Assembly: GCF_025460765.1 (NCBI RefSeq)
Contig: NZ_JAMWEG010000002.1
Location: forward strand, 372,001 to 436,000
Direction: 5' to 3'
DNA length: 64,000 nucleotides
From: Micromonospora sp. MA102
GTDB taxonomy: Bacteria; Actinomycetota; Actinomycetes; Mycobacteriales; Micromonosporaceae
This document shows positions 43,916 to 53,200 of the stretch, one piece after another. Both the position numbers and the translations under genes were made by a program. Every line of letters starts with the position of its first letter. Positions within the stretch are counted from its first letter, which is position 1. Under the pieces are notes generated by a model. It saw nothing but the letters and a program-made list of their open reading frames with translations, did no database searches and was not told the DNA's origin.

Positions 43916-45000
43916 GCACCCACACCGAGCACCCGGCCCAGCGGGGCCCGGAGCCGCTCGACGTGAACGACCCCCGGGTCTCCCGGTTCGAGATCGTCCA
44001 GGAGGGCGCGCGGCGGGACGACATCGAGATCGTCCACTACGAGCCGCAGGTGGTCGCGGGCAGCAAGGCGGAGCGTCGGCTGACCCGCACGGTCGCCTCG
44101 ATGTTCCTGCTGACCGGCGCCGCGGCCACCGCCTTCCTGATCATCTACATCTGGTGGCCCTGGAAGTGGGAGGCCGGCCGCGGTGGTGACAAGTACTTCA
44201 CCCCGCTGCTCGGCGTGACCCTGGGCATCGCCCTGCTCGGCATCGGCTTCGGCATCCTCACCTGGGGCAAGAAGCTCCTGCCGAAGGAGGTCTCGATCCA
44301 GGACCGGCACGACCAGCCCGGTTCCCCGGAGGAGCGCAAGATCACCGGCGAGACCATGGTGTACATGGCCGACGAGCTCGGGGTGAAGCGCCGGCCGCTG
44401 CTCGGCGTCTCGCTGCTCGCCGGCCTGCTGCCGGTCGGCGCGGTCGTCGCGGCCCCGCTGGTGGGTGGCCTGATCTCGAACCCGCACAAGAACAACCAGA
44501 TGTTCACCACCGGCTTCAAGCCGGCCTCGGACGGCAAGCGGATCCGGCTGATCCGCGAGGACGGCCGGCCGATCCGCCCGGCGGACGTCAGCGTCGGCGG
44601 CCAGCTCACCGTGTTCCCGGGTATCGAGGGCGGCGTCAGCAACAAGCACGCCGACTCGCCGACCCTGCTGATCCACCTGCGCGAGGACGACGCGCAGAAG
44701 TCGCGCGCCGCCAACGAGCGCAAGGGCCACGGCGACTACATGTGGGGCAACTACGTCGCGTTCTCCAAGATCTGCACGCACGCGGGTTGCCCGGCTAGCC
44801 TCTACGAGCAGCAGACCAACCGGCTGCTCTGCCCCTGCCACCAGTCGCAGTTCCTCATCACCGACAACGCCATGCCGGTCTTCGGCCCGGCGAACCGGCC
44901 GCTGCCCCAGCTGCCGATCGAGGTGGACGAGGAGGGCTTCTTCGTGGCGAGGTCCGACTACACCGAAACCATCGGTCCCGACTTCTGGGAGCGGCCATGA
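43912..45000 (+). CDS. qcrA: Rieske iron-sulfur subunit of the bc1 complex
   Basis: A 362-residue protein with a long N-terminal region of three membrane helices (about 63-83, 93-113 and 162-182), as in actinobacterial QcrA, and a C-terminal Rieske domain. The [2Fe-2S] ligands are in CTHAGCP (from C288) and CPCHQSQF (from C307). ATG at 43912 has GAGG eight bases upstream, within a 24-codon ORF. The stop overlaps the qcrB start. Confidence 0.95.
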   Translation: MSTHTEHPAQRGPEPLDVNDPRVSRFEIVQEGARRDDIEIVHYEPQVVAGSKAERRLTRTVASMFLLTGAAATAFLIIYIWWPWKWEAGRGGDKYFTPLLGVTLGIALLGIGFGILTWGKKLLPKEVSIQDRHDQPGSPEERKITGETMVYMADELGVKRRPLLGVSLLAGLLPVGAVVAAPLVGGLISNPHKNNQMFTTGFKPASDGKRIRLIREDGRPIRPADVSVGGQLTVFPGIEGGVSNKHADSPTLLIHLREDDAQKSRAANERKGHGDYMWGNYVAFSKICTHAGCPASLYEQQTNRLLCPCHQSQFLITDNAMPVFGPANRPLPQLPIEVDEEGFFVARSDYTETIGPDFWERP

Positions 45001-46628
45001 AGCGCCGAAAGTTCGATGCGGCCGCGCTGCCGGCCAAGACCGCCGGGGCGTTGGACGACCGCTTCCAAGCGGCCACCCCGCTGCGCAAACTGCTGAACAA
45101 GGTCTTCCCCGACCACTGGTCCTTCCTGCTGGGCGAGATCGCGCTCTTCTCGTTCATCGTCCTGCTGCTGACCGGTGTCTTCCTGACCTTCTTCTACGAG
45201 CCGGCGATGACCGAGGTGGTCTACGACGGCAGCTACGCCCCGCTGCGGGGCACCCCGATGTCGACCGCGTACGCCTCCAGCCTGGACCTGTCGTTCGACG
45301 TCCGGGGCGGTCTGATCATGCGGCAGATGCACCACTGGGCGGCGCTGCTGTTCATGGCCGCGATCGTGGTGCACATGCTCCGGGTGTTCTTCACCGGCGC
45401 GTTCCGCAAGCCGCGTGAGACCAACTGGATCATCGGCTCGCTGCTGTTCTGGGTCGGCTTCCTGGCCGGCTTCACCGGCTACTCGCTGCCGGACGACGGC
45501 CTGTCCGGCACCGGTCTGCGGATCGCCTCCGGCATCATCCTGTCGATCCCGGTGATCGGCTCCTGGGTCAGCTCGTCGATCTTCGGTGGCGAGTTCCCGG
45601 GCACCATCATCATCAGCCGGTTCTTCATCGCCCACGTGCTGCTCATCCCGGCGCTGCTGGTGGCGCTGATCAGCGTCCACCTGGGCCTGGTCTTCAAGCA
45701 GAAGCACACCCAGTGGCCCGGCCCCGGCCGGACCAACGAGAACGTGGTCGGCGAGCGCATGTTCCCGCGCTACGCGCTCAAGCAGGGCGGCTTCTTCATG
45801 GTCGTCTTCGGCGTGATCGCGCTGATGGGTGGCCTGTTCCAGATCAACCCGATCTGGTACTTCGGCCCGTACGAGGCGTGGGTGGTCTCGGCCGCCAGCC
45901 AGCCCGACTGGTACGTCATGTTCCTCGACGGCTCGACCCGACTCATGCCGGCCTGGGAGATCTCCATCCCGCTCGGCGACGGGTACGTCATCCCGCCGCT
46001 GTTCTGGCCGACGGTCGTGCTCCCCGGCATCCTGGTGGGCCTGTCGACGATGTACCCGTTCCTGGAGGCGCGCCGCCTCAAGGACTACAAGCACCACAAC
46101 CTGCTCCAGCGGCCCCGGGACGTGCCGGCCCGGACCGCGGTGGGCGCCATGGCGGTCTCCTTCTACGTCGTGCTGACCCTCTCCGGCGGCAACGACGTCA
46201 TCGCCGACAAGTTCCACATCAGCTTGAACGCGATGACCTGGGCCGGCCGGGTCGGCCTGCTGGTCGTCCCGCCGCTGGCCTACTACGTCACCTACCGGCT
46301 CTGCCTGGGTCTCCAGCAGCACGACCGGGAGGTGCTGGCCCACGGCGTGGAGACCGGCATCATCAAGCGGCTGCCCGACGGCCGGTTCGTCGAGGTCCAC
46401 CAGCCGCTGACCCCGGTCGACGGCCACGACGGGCACGGCCCGGCGCTCGACTACGTCGGCTGGGTGGTCCCGAAGAAGATGAACCGGCTCGGCGCGCTCG
46501 GCCCGGCCGTCCGGGGCTTCTTCTACCCGATCGAGAGGCCGGCCGAGGCGCCGGTCTCGCCGGGGCACCCGCCGGTCGAGCCCCGACCGGAGCGGGAGGA
46601 GATCGGCAGCGGCGAGAGCCGTCGCTGA
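44997..46628 (+). CDS. qcrB: Cytochrome b subunit of the bc1 complex
   Basis: The 543-residue cytochrome b carries the two b hemes and the quinone sites; it is the target of Q203-type drugs in mycobacteria. Seen: the paired heme histidines in [18 protein letters not shown] and [38 protein letters not shown], and [11 protein letters not shown] for the Qo side. About nine helices plus a ~110-residue hydrophilic C-terminal tail, as in actinobacteria. ATGA overlap couples it to qcrA. It is the last gene of the run and is followed by a strong hairpin. Confidence 0.95.
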   Translation: MKRRKFDAAALPAKTAGALDDRFQAATPLRKLLNKVFPDHWSFLLGEIALFSFIVLLLTGVFLTFFYEPAMTEVVYDGSYAPLRGTPMSTAYASSLDLSFDVRGGLIMRQMHHWAALLFMAAIVVHMLRVFFTGAFRKPRETNWIIGSLLFWVGFLAGFTGYSLPDDGLSGTGLRIASGIILSIPVIGSWVSSSIFGGEFPGTIIISRFFIAHVLLIPALLVALISVHLGLVFKQKHTQWPGPGRTNENVVGERMFPRYALKQGGFFMVVFGVIALMGGLFQINPIWYFGPYEAWVVSAASQPDWYVMFLDGSTRLMPAWEISIPLGDGYVIPPLFWPTVVLPGILVGLSTMYPFLEARRLKDYKHHNLLQRPRDVPARTAVGAMAVSFYVVLTLSGGNDVIADKFHISLNAMTWAGRVGLLVVPPLAYYVTYRLCLGLQQHDREVLAHGVETGIIKRLPDGRFVEVHQPLTPVDGHDGHGPALDYVGWVVPKKMNRLGALGPAVRGFFYPIERPAEAPVSPGHPPVEPRPEREEIGSGESRR

Positions 46629-46647
46629 CCCACCCGGGTACGACTGA

Positions 46648-46683
46648 CCGTGGCGCCCGCCGGATCACCGGCGGGCGCCACGG
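46648..46683 (+). terminator. Perfect 16-base hairpin terminator after qcrB
   Basis: CCGTGGCGCCCGCCGG (46648-46663) pairs exactly with CCGGCGGGCGCCACGG (46668-46683) across an ATCA loop, 19 bases after the qcrB stop, followed by ccgtttccgg. Confidence 0.85.
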
Positions 46684-46837
46684 CCGTTTCCGGTTCCGCC
46701 GTCCCCTTCCCGCCGGGAGACGCCGGTCGGCCCCGCTCCGGTGTCCCGCCACCCCCCGACACGGACGGGTGGAATCGCAGGAATAACCCCGGTCAGCCGG
46801 GTATCCGTGCGGTCCAACGTCTCAAGGGGGGGAACGC

Positions 46838-47518
46838 ATGTTGGGAATCAAACGTCTGGGCCTGCTGGCCGCGCTGGTGCTCGTGGGACTCGCACCCGCC
46901 GCCGCGGCCCAGGCCGCGGCGCAGCCGTCGACGCAGGACACCCAGTACCTGCAGGCGGTGCACCAGGTGAACCTGTTCGAGATCACCGCGGGTAACCTGG
47001 CGCAGCAGAAGGGCCAGAACCAGCAGGTCAAGGACCTGGGCAAGATGTTCGTGACGGACCACACCCAGCTGGACCAGACGGTGCAGTCCACCGCCCAGCA
47101 GCTCAACGTCCAGCTGCCGGCCGATCCGACCGCCGACCAGCAGAAGGTCCTCGACCGGCTGAACAACCTCAGCGGGGCCGAGTTCGACAAGGCGTGGGTG
47201 ACCGCCCAGTTGGCCGGCCACGTCCAGGCCATCCAGGCCACCCAGACCGAGATCTCGCAGGGGTCCGAGCAGTCGGTGATCCAGCTCGCCCAGGACGCCC
47301 TGCCGATCCTGCAGGCGCACTACGACGAACTGGTGGCCCTCGCCCAGACCCTGGGCGTCCCGGTCCCGCAGACCAGCGCCAGCGGCACGCCCAGCCCGGG
47401 CGGCACCGGCACCGAGTCGCCGGCTCCGGGCGGAACCGAGTCGCCGGCTCCGGGCGGCACCGGCACCGAGGAGCCCGCTCCGGGCACCACGGAGACCCCG
47501 GCGCCCGGCCAGAGCTGA
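46838..47518 (+). CDS. Secreted DUF4142 protein
   Basis: A 226-residue exported protein. Residues 1-27 are a signal peptide (MLGIKRLGLLAALVLVGLA, then PAAAAQA). Residues about 30-175 form a ferritin-like helical DUF4142 domain: DTQYLQAVHQVNLFEITAGN, VKDLGKMFVTDHTQLDQTV and AQDALPILQAHYDELVALA. The last ~50 residues are a Gly/Thr/Glu/Pro-rich tail with repeats of ESPAPGGT. DUF4142 proteins are exported, of unknown role, and often stress-linked. ATG at 46838 has AGGGGGGGAA five bases upstream. It ends at a hairpin shared with the next gene. Confidence 0.85.
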   Translation: MLGIKRLGLLAALVLVGLAPAAAAQAAAQPSTQDTQYLQAVHQVNLFEITAGNLAQQKGQNQQVKDLGKMFVTDHTQLDQTVQSTAQQLNVQLPADPTADQQKVLDRLNNLSGAEFDKAWVTAQLAGHVQAIQATQTEISQGSEQSVIQLAQDALPILQAHYDELVALAQTLGVPVPQTSASGTPSPGGTGTESPAPGGTESPAPGGTGTEEPAPGTTETPAPGQS

Positions 47519-47535
47519 CGCACGCGTACGACCGA

Positions 47536-47575
47536 CGGTGGCCGGTCCGCCCTGCGGGGGGCGGGCCGGCCACCG
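47536..47575. terminator. 17-base hairpin between convergent genes
   Basis: CGGTGGCCGGTCCGCCC (47536-47552) pairs with GGGCGGGCCGGCCACCG (47559-47575), with one G-U pair. It lies between the converging DUF4142 gene and the Lrp-domain gene. Confidence 0.75.
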
Positions 47576-47584
47576 GCGTGCGGG

Positions 47585-47872
47585 TCAGTCGGCGCTGGCC
47601 AGCCCGATCGCGAACGCCTCCTCCAGGTCGTGCTGGGAGTAGGCGCGGAACGCGATGTGGGACTCGGTGTTGAGCACGCCGGGCACCTTGGAGATGCGGC
47701 CGGCGATGACCTGGGCGATCTGCTCGAACTCGCGGACCCGGACCATGGCGATCAGGTCGACGTGCCCGGCCACCGAGTAGACCTCGCTGACGCCGGGCAG
47801 GTTGGCCAGCGTCTCGGCCACCTCGGGAATGGAGTCGGTGGCGCAGTCGATCAGCACGATCGCGGTGATCAC
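47585..47872 (-). CDS. Lrp/AsnC ligand-binding domain protein without DNA-binding domain
   Basis: A 95-residue protein that is only the regulatory (RAM/ACT-like) half of Lrp/AsnC regulators: MITAIVLIDCATDSIPEVAE, LPGVSEVYSVAGHVDLIAMV, then GRISKVPGVLNTESHIAF. There is no helix-turn-helix. Such stand-alone domains bind amino acids and form oligomers; they may modulate partner regulators. The start is GTG at 47872. I recall this gene near trpD and qcr genes in other actinobacteria. The specific ligand is unknown. Confidence 0.88.
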   Translation of the reverse strand: MITAIVLIDCATDSIPEVAETLANLPGVSEVYSVAGHVDLIAMVRVREFEQIAQVIAGRISKVPGVLNTESHIAFRAYSQHDLEEAFAIGLASAD

Positions 47873-47924
47873 GGGACATTTCTCCGTTCGTCGGCGTCGA
47901 CGCCCATGCTAAGGGCTGGGCGGC

Positions 47925-48812
47925 TCACCGGGCCGCCGGGACGGTCAGGTCGGCACCCGCCCGCACCACCCCGCTGAGGCGTTCCCCCGCGGCGACCGTC
48001 GCACCGGGCCAGACGACCGAGCGGTCCACCGCGCCGCGCACCACGGCGCCCGCGCCGACCACCGAGCGGGTCACCCGCCCGTCGACCGTGGCGGACGGGT
48101 CGACCAGGCCGCCCGGGCCGGCCGCGTGCAGGTTGGCCGCCAGGTAGTCGGCCGGGGTGCCGGTGTCGTAGAAGGTGCCCGGGTAGGGGACCAGGGTGAG
48201 CGCGCCGGCCGCCTCGGCCGGCCGCCAGACCGCCCGGACCAGGTCGCCGAAGGTCGGCGGCAGCTCCCGGACCAGCCGCCACGGCAGCAGCGAGAACCCC
48301 ACGAACCGGTGGCCGGCGAAGGTGCCGGGGGCCGCCGGGTCGTCGGCCGGCTGGCCGAGCAGGCGTACGCTCCGCCCGTCCCAGCCGTCCAGCAGCGCGG
48401 CCACGTCCGGGCCCGGCGGGGCGCCCGGGTCGGCCAGGTACGCGTCGGCGTTGCCGACCAGCACGCCCCGCCCGGCGATCCAGTCCCGCAGGTTGCCCAG
48501 CCCGCCGGCGGTGCCGAGCGGGTCGCCCGGCTCGACCGACAGGTGCGCCCGGGCGCCCACGTGCGCCACCACCTGCCCGCCCAGGTAGCAGGCGTTCACC
48601 GCGACCCGGTCCGGCCCGGTGAGGCCCAGCCTGGCCAGCCGGTCCAGGGCCCGGTCGAGCAGCGGCACGTTGCCGACCGGGCAGAGCGCCTTGGGCAGGT
48701 GCGCGGTGAGCGGGCGCAGCCGGGTGCCCTCGCCGGCGGCGAGCACGACCGCGCAGACGTCGACGGCGGCCCGCCAGCCCGGCCCGGCCACGCGCGCGCC
48801 GGGGCCGGTCAC
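47925..48812 (-). CDS. Sugar-phosphate nucleotidyltransferase
   Basis: A 295-residue NDP-sugar pyrophosphorylase-type protein. The N-terminal Rossmann-like domain has AVVLAAGEGTRLRPLT, LPKALCPVGNVPLLD, GDPLGTAGGLGNL and GNADAYL in place of the usual GD motif for metal and substrate. The C-terminal ~70 residues have hexapeptide-like turns (PSATVDGRVTRSVVGAGAVV). It would make an NDP-sugar, but nucleotide and sugar are unknown. GTG/ATG at 48812 overlaps the Nudix stop by four bases. The GNADAY variant is worth checking for activity. Confidence 0.83.
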   Translation of the reverse strand: MTGPGARVAGPGWRAAVDVCAVVLAAGEGTRLRPLTAHLPKALCPVGNVPLLDRALDRLARLGLTGPDRVAVNACYLGGQVVAHVGARAHLSVEPGDPLGTAGGLGNLRDWIAGRGVLVGNADAYLADPGAPPGPDVAALLDGWDGRSVRLLGQPADDPAAPGTFAGHRFVGFSLLPWRLVRELPPTFGDLVRAVWRPAEAAGALTLVPYPGTFYDTGTPADYLAANLHAAGPGGLVDPSATVDGRVTRSVVGAGAVVRGAVDRSVVWPGATVAAGERLSGVVRAGADLTVPAAR

Positions 48813-49348
48813 GCGGCGGGGGGTGCCGCCGGCGGGGCCTCGTCCGCGCGCGGGCCGATCCCGTAGTACCGGAGCAGGTTGGCGGTGGCCCGGCTCAGCC
48901 GGGGCAGCTCGTCCAGCGGGTGCCAGGCGGCCTCGAAGACCTCGGCGCCGTCCACCGCCAGCTCGGTGCTGGAGGCCGGCACCTCCGTCTCGAAGACCAC
49001 GTCCACCCAGCCCTTGGCGTGCACCACGGCGTTCGGCACGGCCGGGCGCAGCCGTTCGGGGGCCAGCTTGATGCCGGACTCCTCGTGCAGCTCGCGGGCG
49101 GCGCCGACCACCGGCGCCTCGCCGCGCTGCAGCAGCCCGGCCGGGAGGGTCCAGCTGTGGCCGGGCGGCTGGCGCAGCAGCAGGATGCGCCCCGCCCCGC
49201 CGGCCTCGGAGTCCCGGACCAGGGTGACCGCGCCGACGATGTACTTCGGCACGGCGAGCCGGACCAGCCGCCGCCGCAGCGGGACGGGGAGCCGGTAGAA
49301 GATCTGGTAGCCGAGGGCCCGTCCGGTGGCACGCGCGCGGGGGATCAT
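48809..49348 (-). CDS. Nudix hydrolase
   Basis: A 179-residue Nudix protein. The Nudix box reads GLLQRGEAPVVGAARELHEE followed by SG, matching GX5EX7REUXEEXGU except that the spacing is conserved and the first E is present. An N-terminal basic segment (about 1-35) precedes the YIVGAVTLVRDSE strand. Substrates are nucleoside diphosphates linked to some group X; the neighbour makes NDP-sugars, so an NDP-sugar is possible. The ATG at 49348 has no obvious ribosome site. The stop overlaps the nucleotidyltransferase start, so the pair is an operon. Confidence 0.88.
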   Translation of the reverse strand: MIPRARATGRALGYQIFYRLPVPLRRRLVRLAVPKYIVGAVTLVRDSEAGGAGRILLLRQPPGHSWTLPAGLLQRGEAPVVGAARELHEESGIKLAPERLRPAVPNAVVHAKGWVDVVFETEVPASSTELAVDGAEVFEAAWHPLDELPRLSRATANLLRYYGIGPRADEAPPAAPPAA

Positions 49349-49396
49349 GCCTGTAAGGCTAGTGGCCGGGCGGCGCCGGCGGATGAGCGGAGCTCG

Positions 49397-51187
49397 CTAC
49401 TGCCGGTGGTCGACCAGATCGATCAGCTGCCGGACCACCGTGTCGGGCTCCACGGTGCGGTCGAAGACCGCCACCAGCAGGGTTTCCAGGTCGGGGTAGC
49501 CCAGCTCCTCGGAGAGCCGCAGCAGCGGCAGGTCGCTGGCCAGACCCCGGTCGTGCTTGCGCAGCGCCAGGCCGATGGTGGCCCGGCCGAGGCGAACCTT
49601 GTCGGCGATCGAGATGCCCGGCTCGGTGTGCTCGGCGAACCAGCGGTTGATCTGCATCTGCGCGTGCGGCGACTTGACGAAGCCCAGCCACTCCCGGCGC
49701 GGCCCGCGCGGCGCCACGTCGACCTCGAAGCCGCTCTCCGCGTCGCTCTCGGTGAAGATCTCCACCACGTCGCCCTCCTCCAGCTCGGAGGAGAGCGGCG
49801 CCAGCCGGCCGTTGATCCGCGCGGCGAGGCAGTGGTCGCCCCGCTCGGTGCCCAGCTCGTAGGCGAGGTCGACCGGGGTGGCCCCGGCCGGCAGCACCAC
49901 CTGCCGGCCGTCGGCGACCACCTGGATCTGCGCCTCGGCCAGGTCGCAGCGCAGCGACTCCATGAACTGGATGGGATCGACCGTGTCCTGCTCCCAGTCG
50001 AGCACCCGGCGCAGCCAGGCCAGCTCGTCCGTCCGCTCGTCGGCCCGGCCGCCGGCGCGGGGGAAGCGGTAGTGGGCGGCCACGCCGTACTCCGCGGAGT
50101 GGTGCATCTCCTCGGTGCGGATCAGCACCTCGACGGTCCGGTCCTGGGGGCCGCAGACGCTGGTGTGCAGGGACCGGTAGAGGTTGTTCTTCGGGGAGGC
50201 GATGAAGTCCTTGAAGCGACCCGGCACCGGCCGCCAGAGCCCGTGCACCGCGCCGAGCGCGGCGTAGCAGTCGGTGGCCGGGCCGTCGACCACGATGGCG
50301 ATGCGGGGCAGGTCGTAGGGCGCGGTGTGCTCGCCGGCCACCGTGTCCTTCCAGATCGAGTAGAGGTGCCGGGGGCGGGGGCCGACCTCGGCGTCGACCC
50401 GGCTGCGGCGCAGGGCCGCCCGGGTCTTCGCGACCACGTCGTCGAGGTAGGCGTCCCAGCCCGGCCGGTCGTGCACGAACCGGGCGATCCGCGCGTGCTC
50501 CTCCGGATGCAGGTGCAGCAGCACCACGTCGTCCAGCTCGCGTTTGAGGGTCTGGATGCCCAGCCGGTCGCAGAGCGGGACGAGCACCTCCTGGGTCTTG
50601 CTGGCGATCCGCTCCCGGGAGGCGGCCGAGCGGACCCCGAGGGTGCGCATGTTGTGCAGCCGGTCGGCCAGCTTGATGATCAGCACCCGGACGTCCTTGC
50701 CGGCCGCGACGATCATCTTCCGGACGGTCTCCGCCTCGGCGGCCTTGCCGTAGAACGCCTTGTCGAACTTGGTCACCCCGTCGACCAGGTGGGCCACCTG
50801 GCCCCCGAAGTCCTCCTGGAGGGCCTGGAGGGTGTAGCGGGTGTCCTCCACCGTGTCGTGCAGCAGCGCGGCGACCAGGGTGGTGGTGTCCATGCCGAGG
50901 TCCGCGCAGATCTGGGCGACCGCCAGCGGATGGGTGATGTAGGGCTCGCCGCTCTTGCGGAACTGGCCGCGGTGCATGTTCTCGGCGATCGTGTAGGCCC
51001 GCCGCAGCACCGACGCGTCGGTGCTGGGATGGATGCCGCGATGGGCGCGGACCAGCGCCGTGACCGGGTCGTTGTCGGTGGTGGGCCAGGTGAGCAGTGA
51101 GCGCAGGCGCCGGGAGAGTGGCAGGTCGCCAGGCTGGGTCGGAAGGGCGCCGCCCAGGGCGGCGCCGTGTCCGGCGTCGACGTCCAC
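49397..51187 (-). CDS. RelA/SpoT-family (p)ppGpp enzyme without C-terminal ACT domain
   Basis: A 596-residue Rel-type protein. The hydrolase domain (about 50-190) keeps HD motifs: AENMHRGQFRKSGEPYITHP, LLHDTVEDT and KLADRLHNMRTLG. The synthetase domain (about 225-340) has RPRHLYSIWKD, YDLPRIAIVVDG and GRFKDFIASPKNNLYRSLHT with the RxKD motif. A TGS domain follows (about 375-440). The protein then ends after ~140 residues, whereas full-length actinobacterial Rel continues to an ACT domain and reaches 750-850. GTG at 51187 is chosen for GAGGAG nine bases upstream. It is probably a second, ribosome-independent paralogue like Streptomyces RshA. Confidence 0.85.
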   Translation of the reverse strand: MDVDAGHGAALGGALPTQPGDLPLSRRLRSLLTWPTTDNDPVTALVRAHRGIHPSTDASVLRRAYTIAENMHRGQFRKSGEPYITHPLAVAQICADLGMDTTTLVAALLHDTVEDTRYTLQALQEDFGGQVAHLVDGVTKFDKAFYGKAAEAETVRKMIVAAGKDVRVLIIKLADRLHNMRTLGVRSAASRERIASKTQEVLVPLCDRLGIQTLKRELDDVVLLHLHPEEHARIARFVHDRPGWDAYLDDVVAKTRAALRRSRVDAEVGPRPRHLYSIWKDTVAGEHTAPYDLPRIAIVVDGPATDCYAALGAVHGLWRPVPGRFKDFIASPKNNLYRSLHTSVCGPQDRTVEVLIRTEEMHHSAEYGVAAHYRFPRAGGRADERTDELAWLRRVLDWEQDTVDPIQFMESLRCDLAEAQIQVVADGRQVVLPAGATPVDLAYELGTERGDHCLAARINGRLAPLSSELEEGDVVEIFTESDAESGFEVDVAPRGPRREWLGFVKSPHAQMQINRWFAEHTEPGISIADKVRLGRATIGLALRKHDRGLASDLPLLRLSEELGYPDLETLLVAVFDRTVEPDTVVRQLIDLVDHRQ

Positions 51188-51315
51188 CTGGGACACCTCC
51201 TCACCCCGGCCCCCGGGACGCCGGGGCCGGCGACCGGAGGCAGGCCCGCGAATCGGGCAGGACTGCACTTCTTTAACAGCCTAAGGGAGTTGACGTAGTC
51301 CGATCGGACACTTGG

Positions 51316-53073
51316 TCATGAGCGTTCGGTCGAGAGTTGGTGGGACGCGCCGTTCTCCGCCTTGGTCAGCAGGTCACGGAACCGGCCCGCGCCGGCGACC
51401 GGCGACGCCCATCCGGCCGACGTCTCGACCAGCCGGGTCTCCGGTCGCTCCAACCAGGACAGGATCCGCTCGGTCTCCTCGGCGGTGGCCGCCGGCACCG
51501 GGCCGTGCCCGGGCAGGACCGTCTCGGCCGTGGCCCGGATCGCGGTGATGGTCGGTCGCGGGTGGACACCCGGCGGGGACACCCCGGCCCCGGCCAGCCG
51601 GCCGTGGCGCACCAGGGCCAGCTCCCAGCCGCCCCCGGCGGCCGGGCGGGCGGCGGCCAGCTCGGCGATGCCGGTCAGCGCGGCCAGGCGCTGCATCCGG
51701 ACCGCCGCGCGCAGCACCGCGGCGAGCCGGCTGCGCACCACCGCGGCCTCCTCGTAGCGCTGGGCGGCGGAGAGCACCTCGATCCGGGCCAGCAGGGCGT
51801 CCACCACCACCTGCGGGTCGTCGCGGGTGGCGGCGCGGAACGGCACGGCGGCGCGGTGGTCGTACTCCTCCGGGGTGATCCGGTGCTCGCAGGGCGCCGG
51901 GCAGCGACCCAGCTCGGCCAGCGCGCAGGCCGGCATGGTGGTGCGCCGGGACAGCCGGTGGGTGCACTGGCGCAGCGGCACCGCGTCGTGGAACCCGGCG
52001 GCGGCCAGCTCGGCCGCCTGCTTGGAGCGGAACGGGCCGAGGTAGGCCGAGTCGGTGGGGGCCAGGTCGCGCACGATCGACAACCGCGGGTACGCCTCGT
52101 CGGTCAGCTTCAGCCAGACCTGGCGCTCCGGGTACTTCGACCGCCGGTTGTACGGCGGGGCGTGCGCGGCGATCAGCCGCAGCTCGCGTACCTCGGCCTC
52201 CAGCGAGTGGGCGCACTCGACCGCCTCGACCCGCTCGGCGGCGGCCAGCATCTCCGAGATCCGGGCCCGCTTCTCGGCGGCCGTGAAGTAGCTGCGCACC
52301 CGGGTGGCGATGTCGCCGGAGGTGCCGACGTAGAGCGGACGGTCGTCGGCGGCCCGGAAGATGTAGACGCCGGGCACCTTCGGCAGCCCCTCGGCGAGGT
52401 GCCGCTTCCGGCGCTGGGTCGGGGTGACCGCCCGGGCGAACTCGATGGCCTCGCCGATGGTGTCCACCCGGTGCCCGCCGAGCCGGCCGATCAGCCCGTG
52501 CAGCACGTCGACGGTGGCCTTGGCGTCGTCGAGCGCCCGGTGGGTGGGCTGGGTGGCGGTGCGGAAGTAGGCCGCCAGGGTGCCCAGCTTGCGGTTGGGC
52601 ACCTCGTCGCGGGTGAGCACCCGGCGGGCCAGCGCGGCGGTGTCCAGCACCCGCGGGTTGGGCCAGCGGTAGCCGTGCTTCGCGCAGGCGGCCTTGAGGA
52701 AGCCCACGTCGTAGGGGGCGTTGTGGGCGACCAGGACGGCGTCGGTGACGAACTCCAGAAAGCTCGGGAGGACCTGCTCGACGGGTGGCGCGGGCAGCAG
52801 CATGGCCTGGGTGATCCCGGTCAGCACGGTGATGAACGGCGGGATCGGCACCCCCGGGTTGACCAGGGTGGCCAGCACGCCCAGCTCCTCGCCGCCGCGC
52901 ACCTTGACGGCACCGATCTCGGTGATCCCGCCGCCGTCCGGCGCGCCGCCGGTGGTCTCCAGGTCGACCACCACGAAGGTGGTCGCGTAGAGCGGCAGCG
53001 CGGGGTCGACCCCCGTGCCCGCCACCCGGTCCAGGCCGGCCAGGGCCTCCTGGACGTAGTCCCCTCGCGTCAC
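51316..53073 (-). CDS. DEDDh exonuclease fused to a UvrC-type GIY-YIG domain
   Basis: A 585-residue DNA repair-type protein. Residues about 15-190 are a DnaQ-like 3'-5' exonuclease: FVVVDLETTGGAPDGGG (DxE), HNAPYDVGFLKAAC and HRALDDAKATVDVL (H and last D). Residues about 215-310 are a GIY-YIG nuclease (GVYIFRAADDRPLYVGTSGD). The rest resembles UvrC N-terminal parts, with CTHRLSRRTTMPACALAELG and CPAPCEH, and a UVR-like RYEEAAVVRSRLAAVLR helix. GTG at 53073 is preferred because a TANNNT hexamer lies seven bases upstream; a GTG at 53163 would add 30 non-conserved residues. It is the actinobacterial homologue of the epsilon/Cho fusion. Confidence 0.88.
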   Translation of the reverse strand: MTRGDYVQEALAGLDRVAGTGVDPALPLYATTFVVVDLETTGGAPDGGGITEIGAVKVRGGEELGVLATLVNPGVPIPPFITVLTGITQAMLLPAPPVEQVLPSFLEFVTDAVLVAHNAPYDVGFLKAACAKHGYRWPNPRVLDTAALARRVLTRDEVPNRKLGTLAAYFRTATQPTHRALDDAKATVDVLHGLIGRLGGHRVDTIGEAIEFARAVTPTQRRKRHLAEGLPKVPGVYIFRAADDRPLYVGTSGDIATRVRSYFTAAEKRARISEMLAAAERVEAVECAHSLEAEVRELRLIAAHAPPYNRRSKYPERQVWLKLTDEAYPRLSIVRDLAPTDSAYLGPFRSKQAAELAAAGFHDAVPLRQCTHRLSRRTTMPACALAELGRCPAPCEHRITPEEYDHRAAVPFRAATRDDPQVVVDALLARIEVLSAAQRYEEAAVVRSRLAAVLRAAVRMQRLAALTGIAELAAARPAAGGGWELALVRHGRLAGAGVSPPGVHPRPTITAIRATAETVLPGHGPVPAATAEETERILSWLERPETRLVETSAGWASPVAGAGRFRDLLTKAENGASHQLSTERS

Positions 53074-53080
53074 CCGCGGC

Positions 53081-53086
53081 ACGCTA
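53081..53086 (-). promoter_or_regulatory. Possible -10 element for the exonuclease gene
   Basis: On the minus strand TAGCGT (TANNNT) ends seven bases before GTG 53073, with no ribosome site between, which fits a leaderless transcript and supports this start over the upstream GTG. Confidence 0.35.
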
Positions 53087-53200
53087 GCGGCGGGGTCCGA
53101 CACTCCCGTCCCGACAGCCTCAGGAGTTACCACGGGGGTAGGATGAGAGATCGGCTCACTCACCCGGCGGTGAGCCCGGTCGGGGTGGGAGACTTGCCAC

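Noticed and set aside
53074..53163. Starting the exonuclease at GTG 53163.
   Set aside because: The added 30 residues are Pro/Val-rich and non-conserved, and the start would lie only 38 bases from the opposite gene's start; the -10-like hexamer fits the shorter form.
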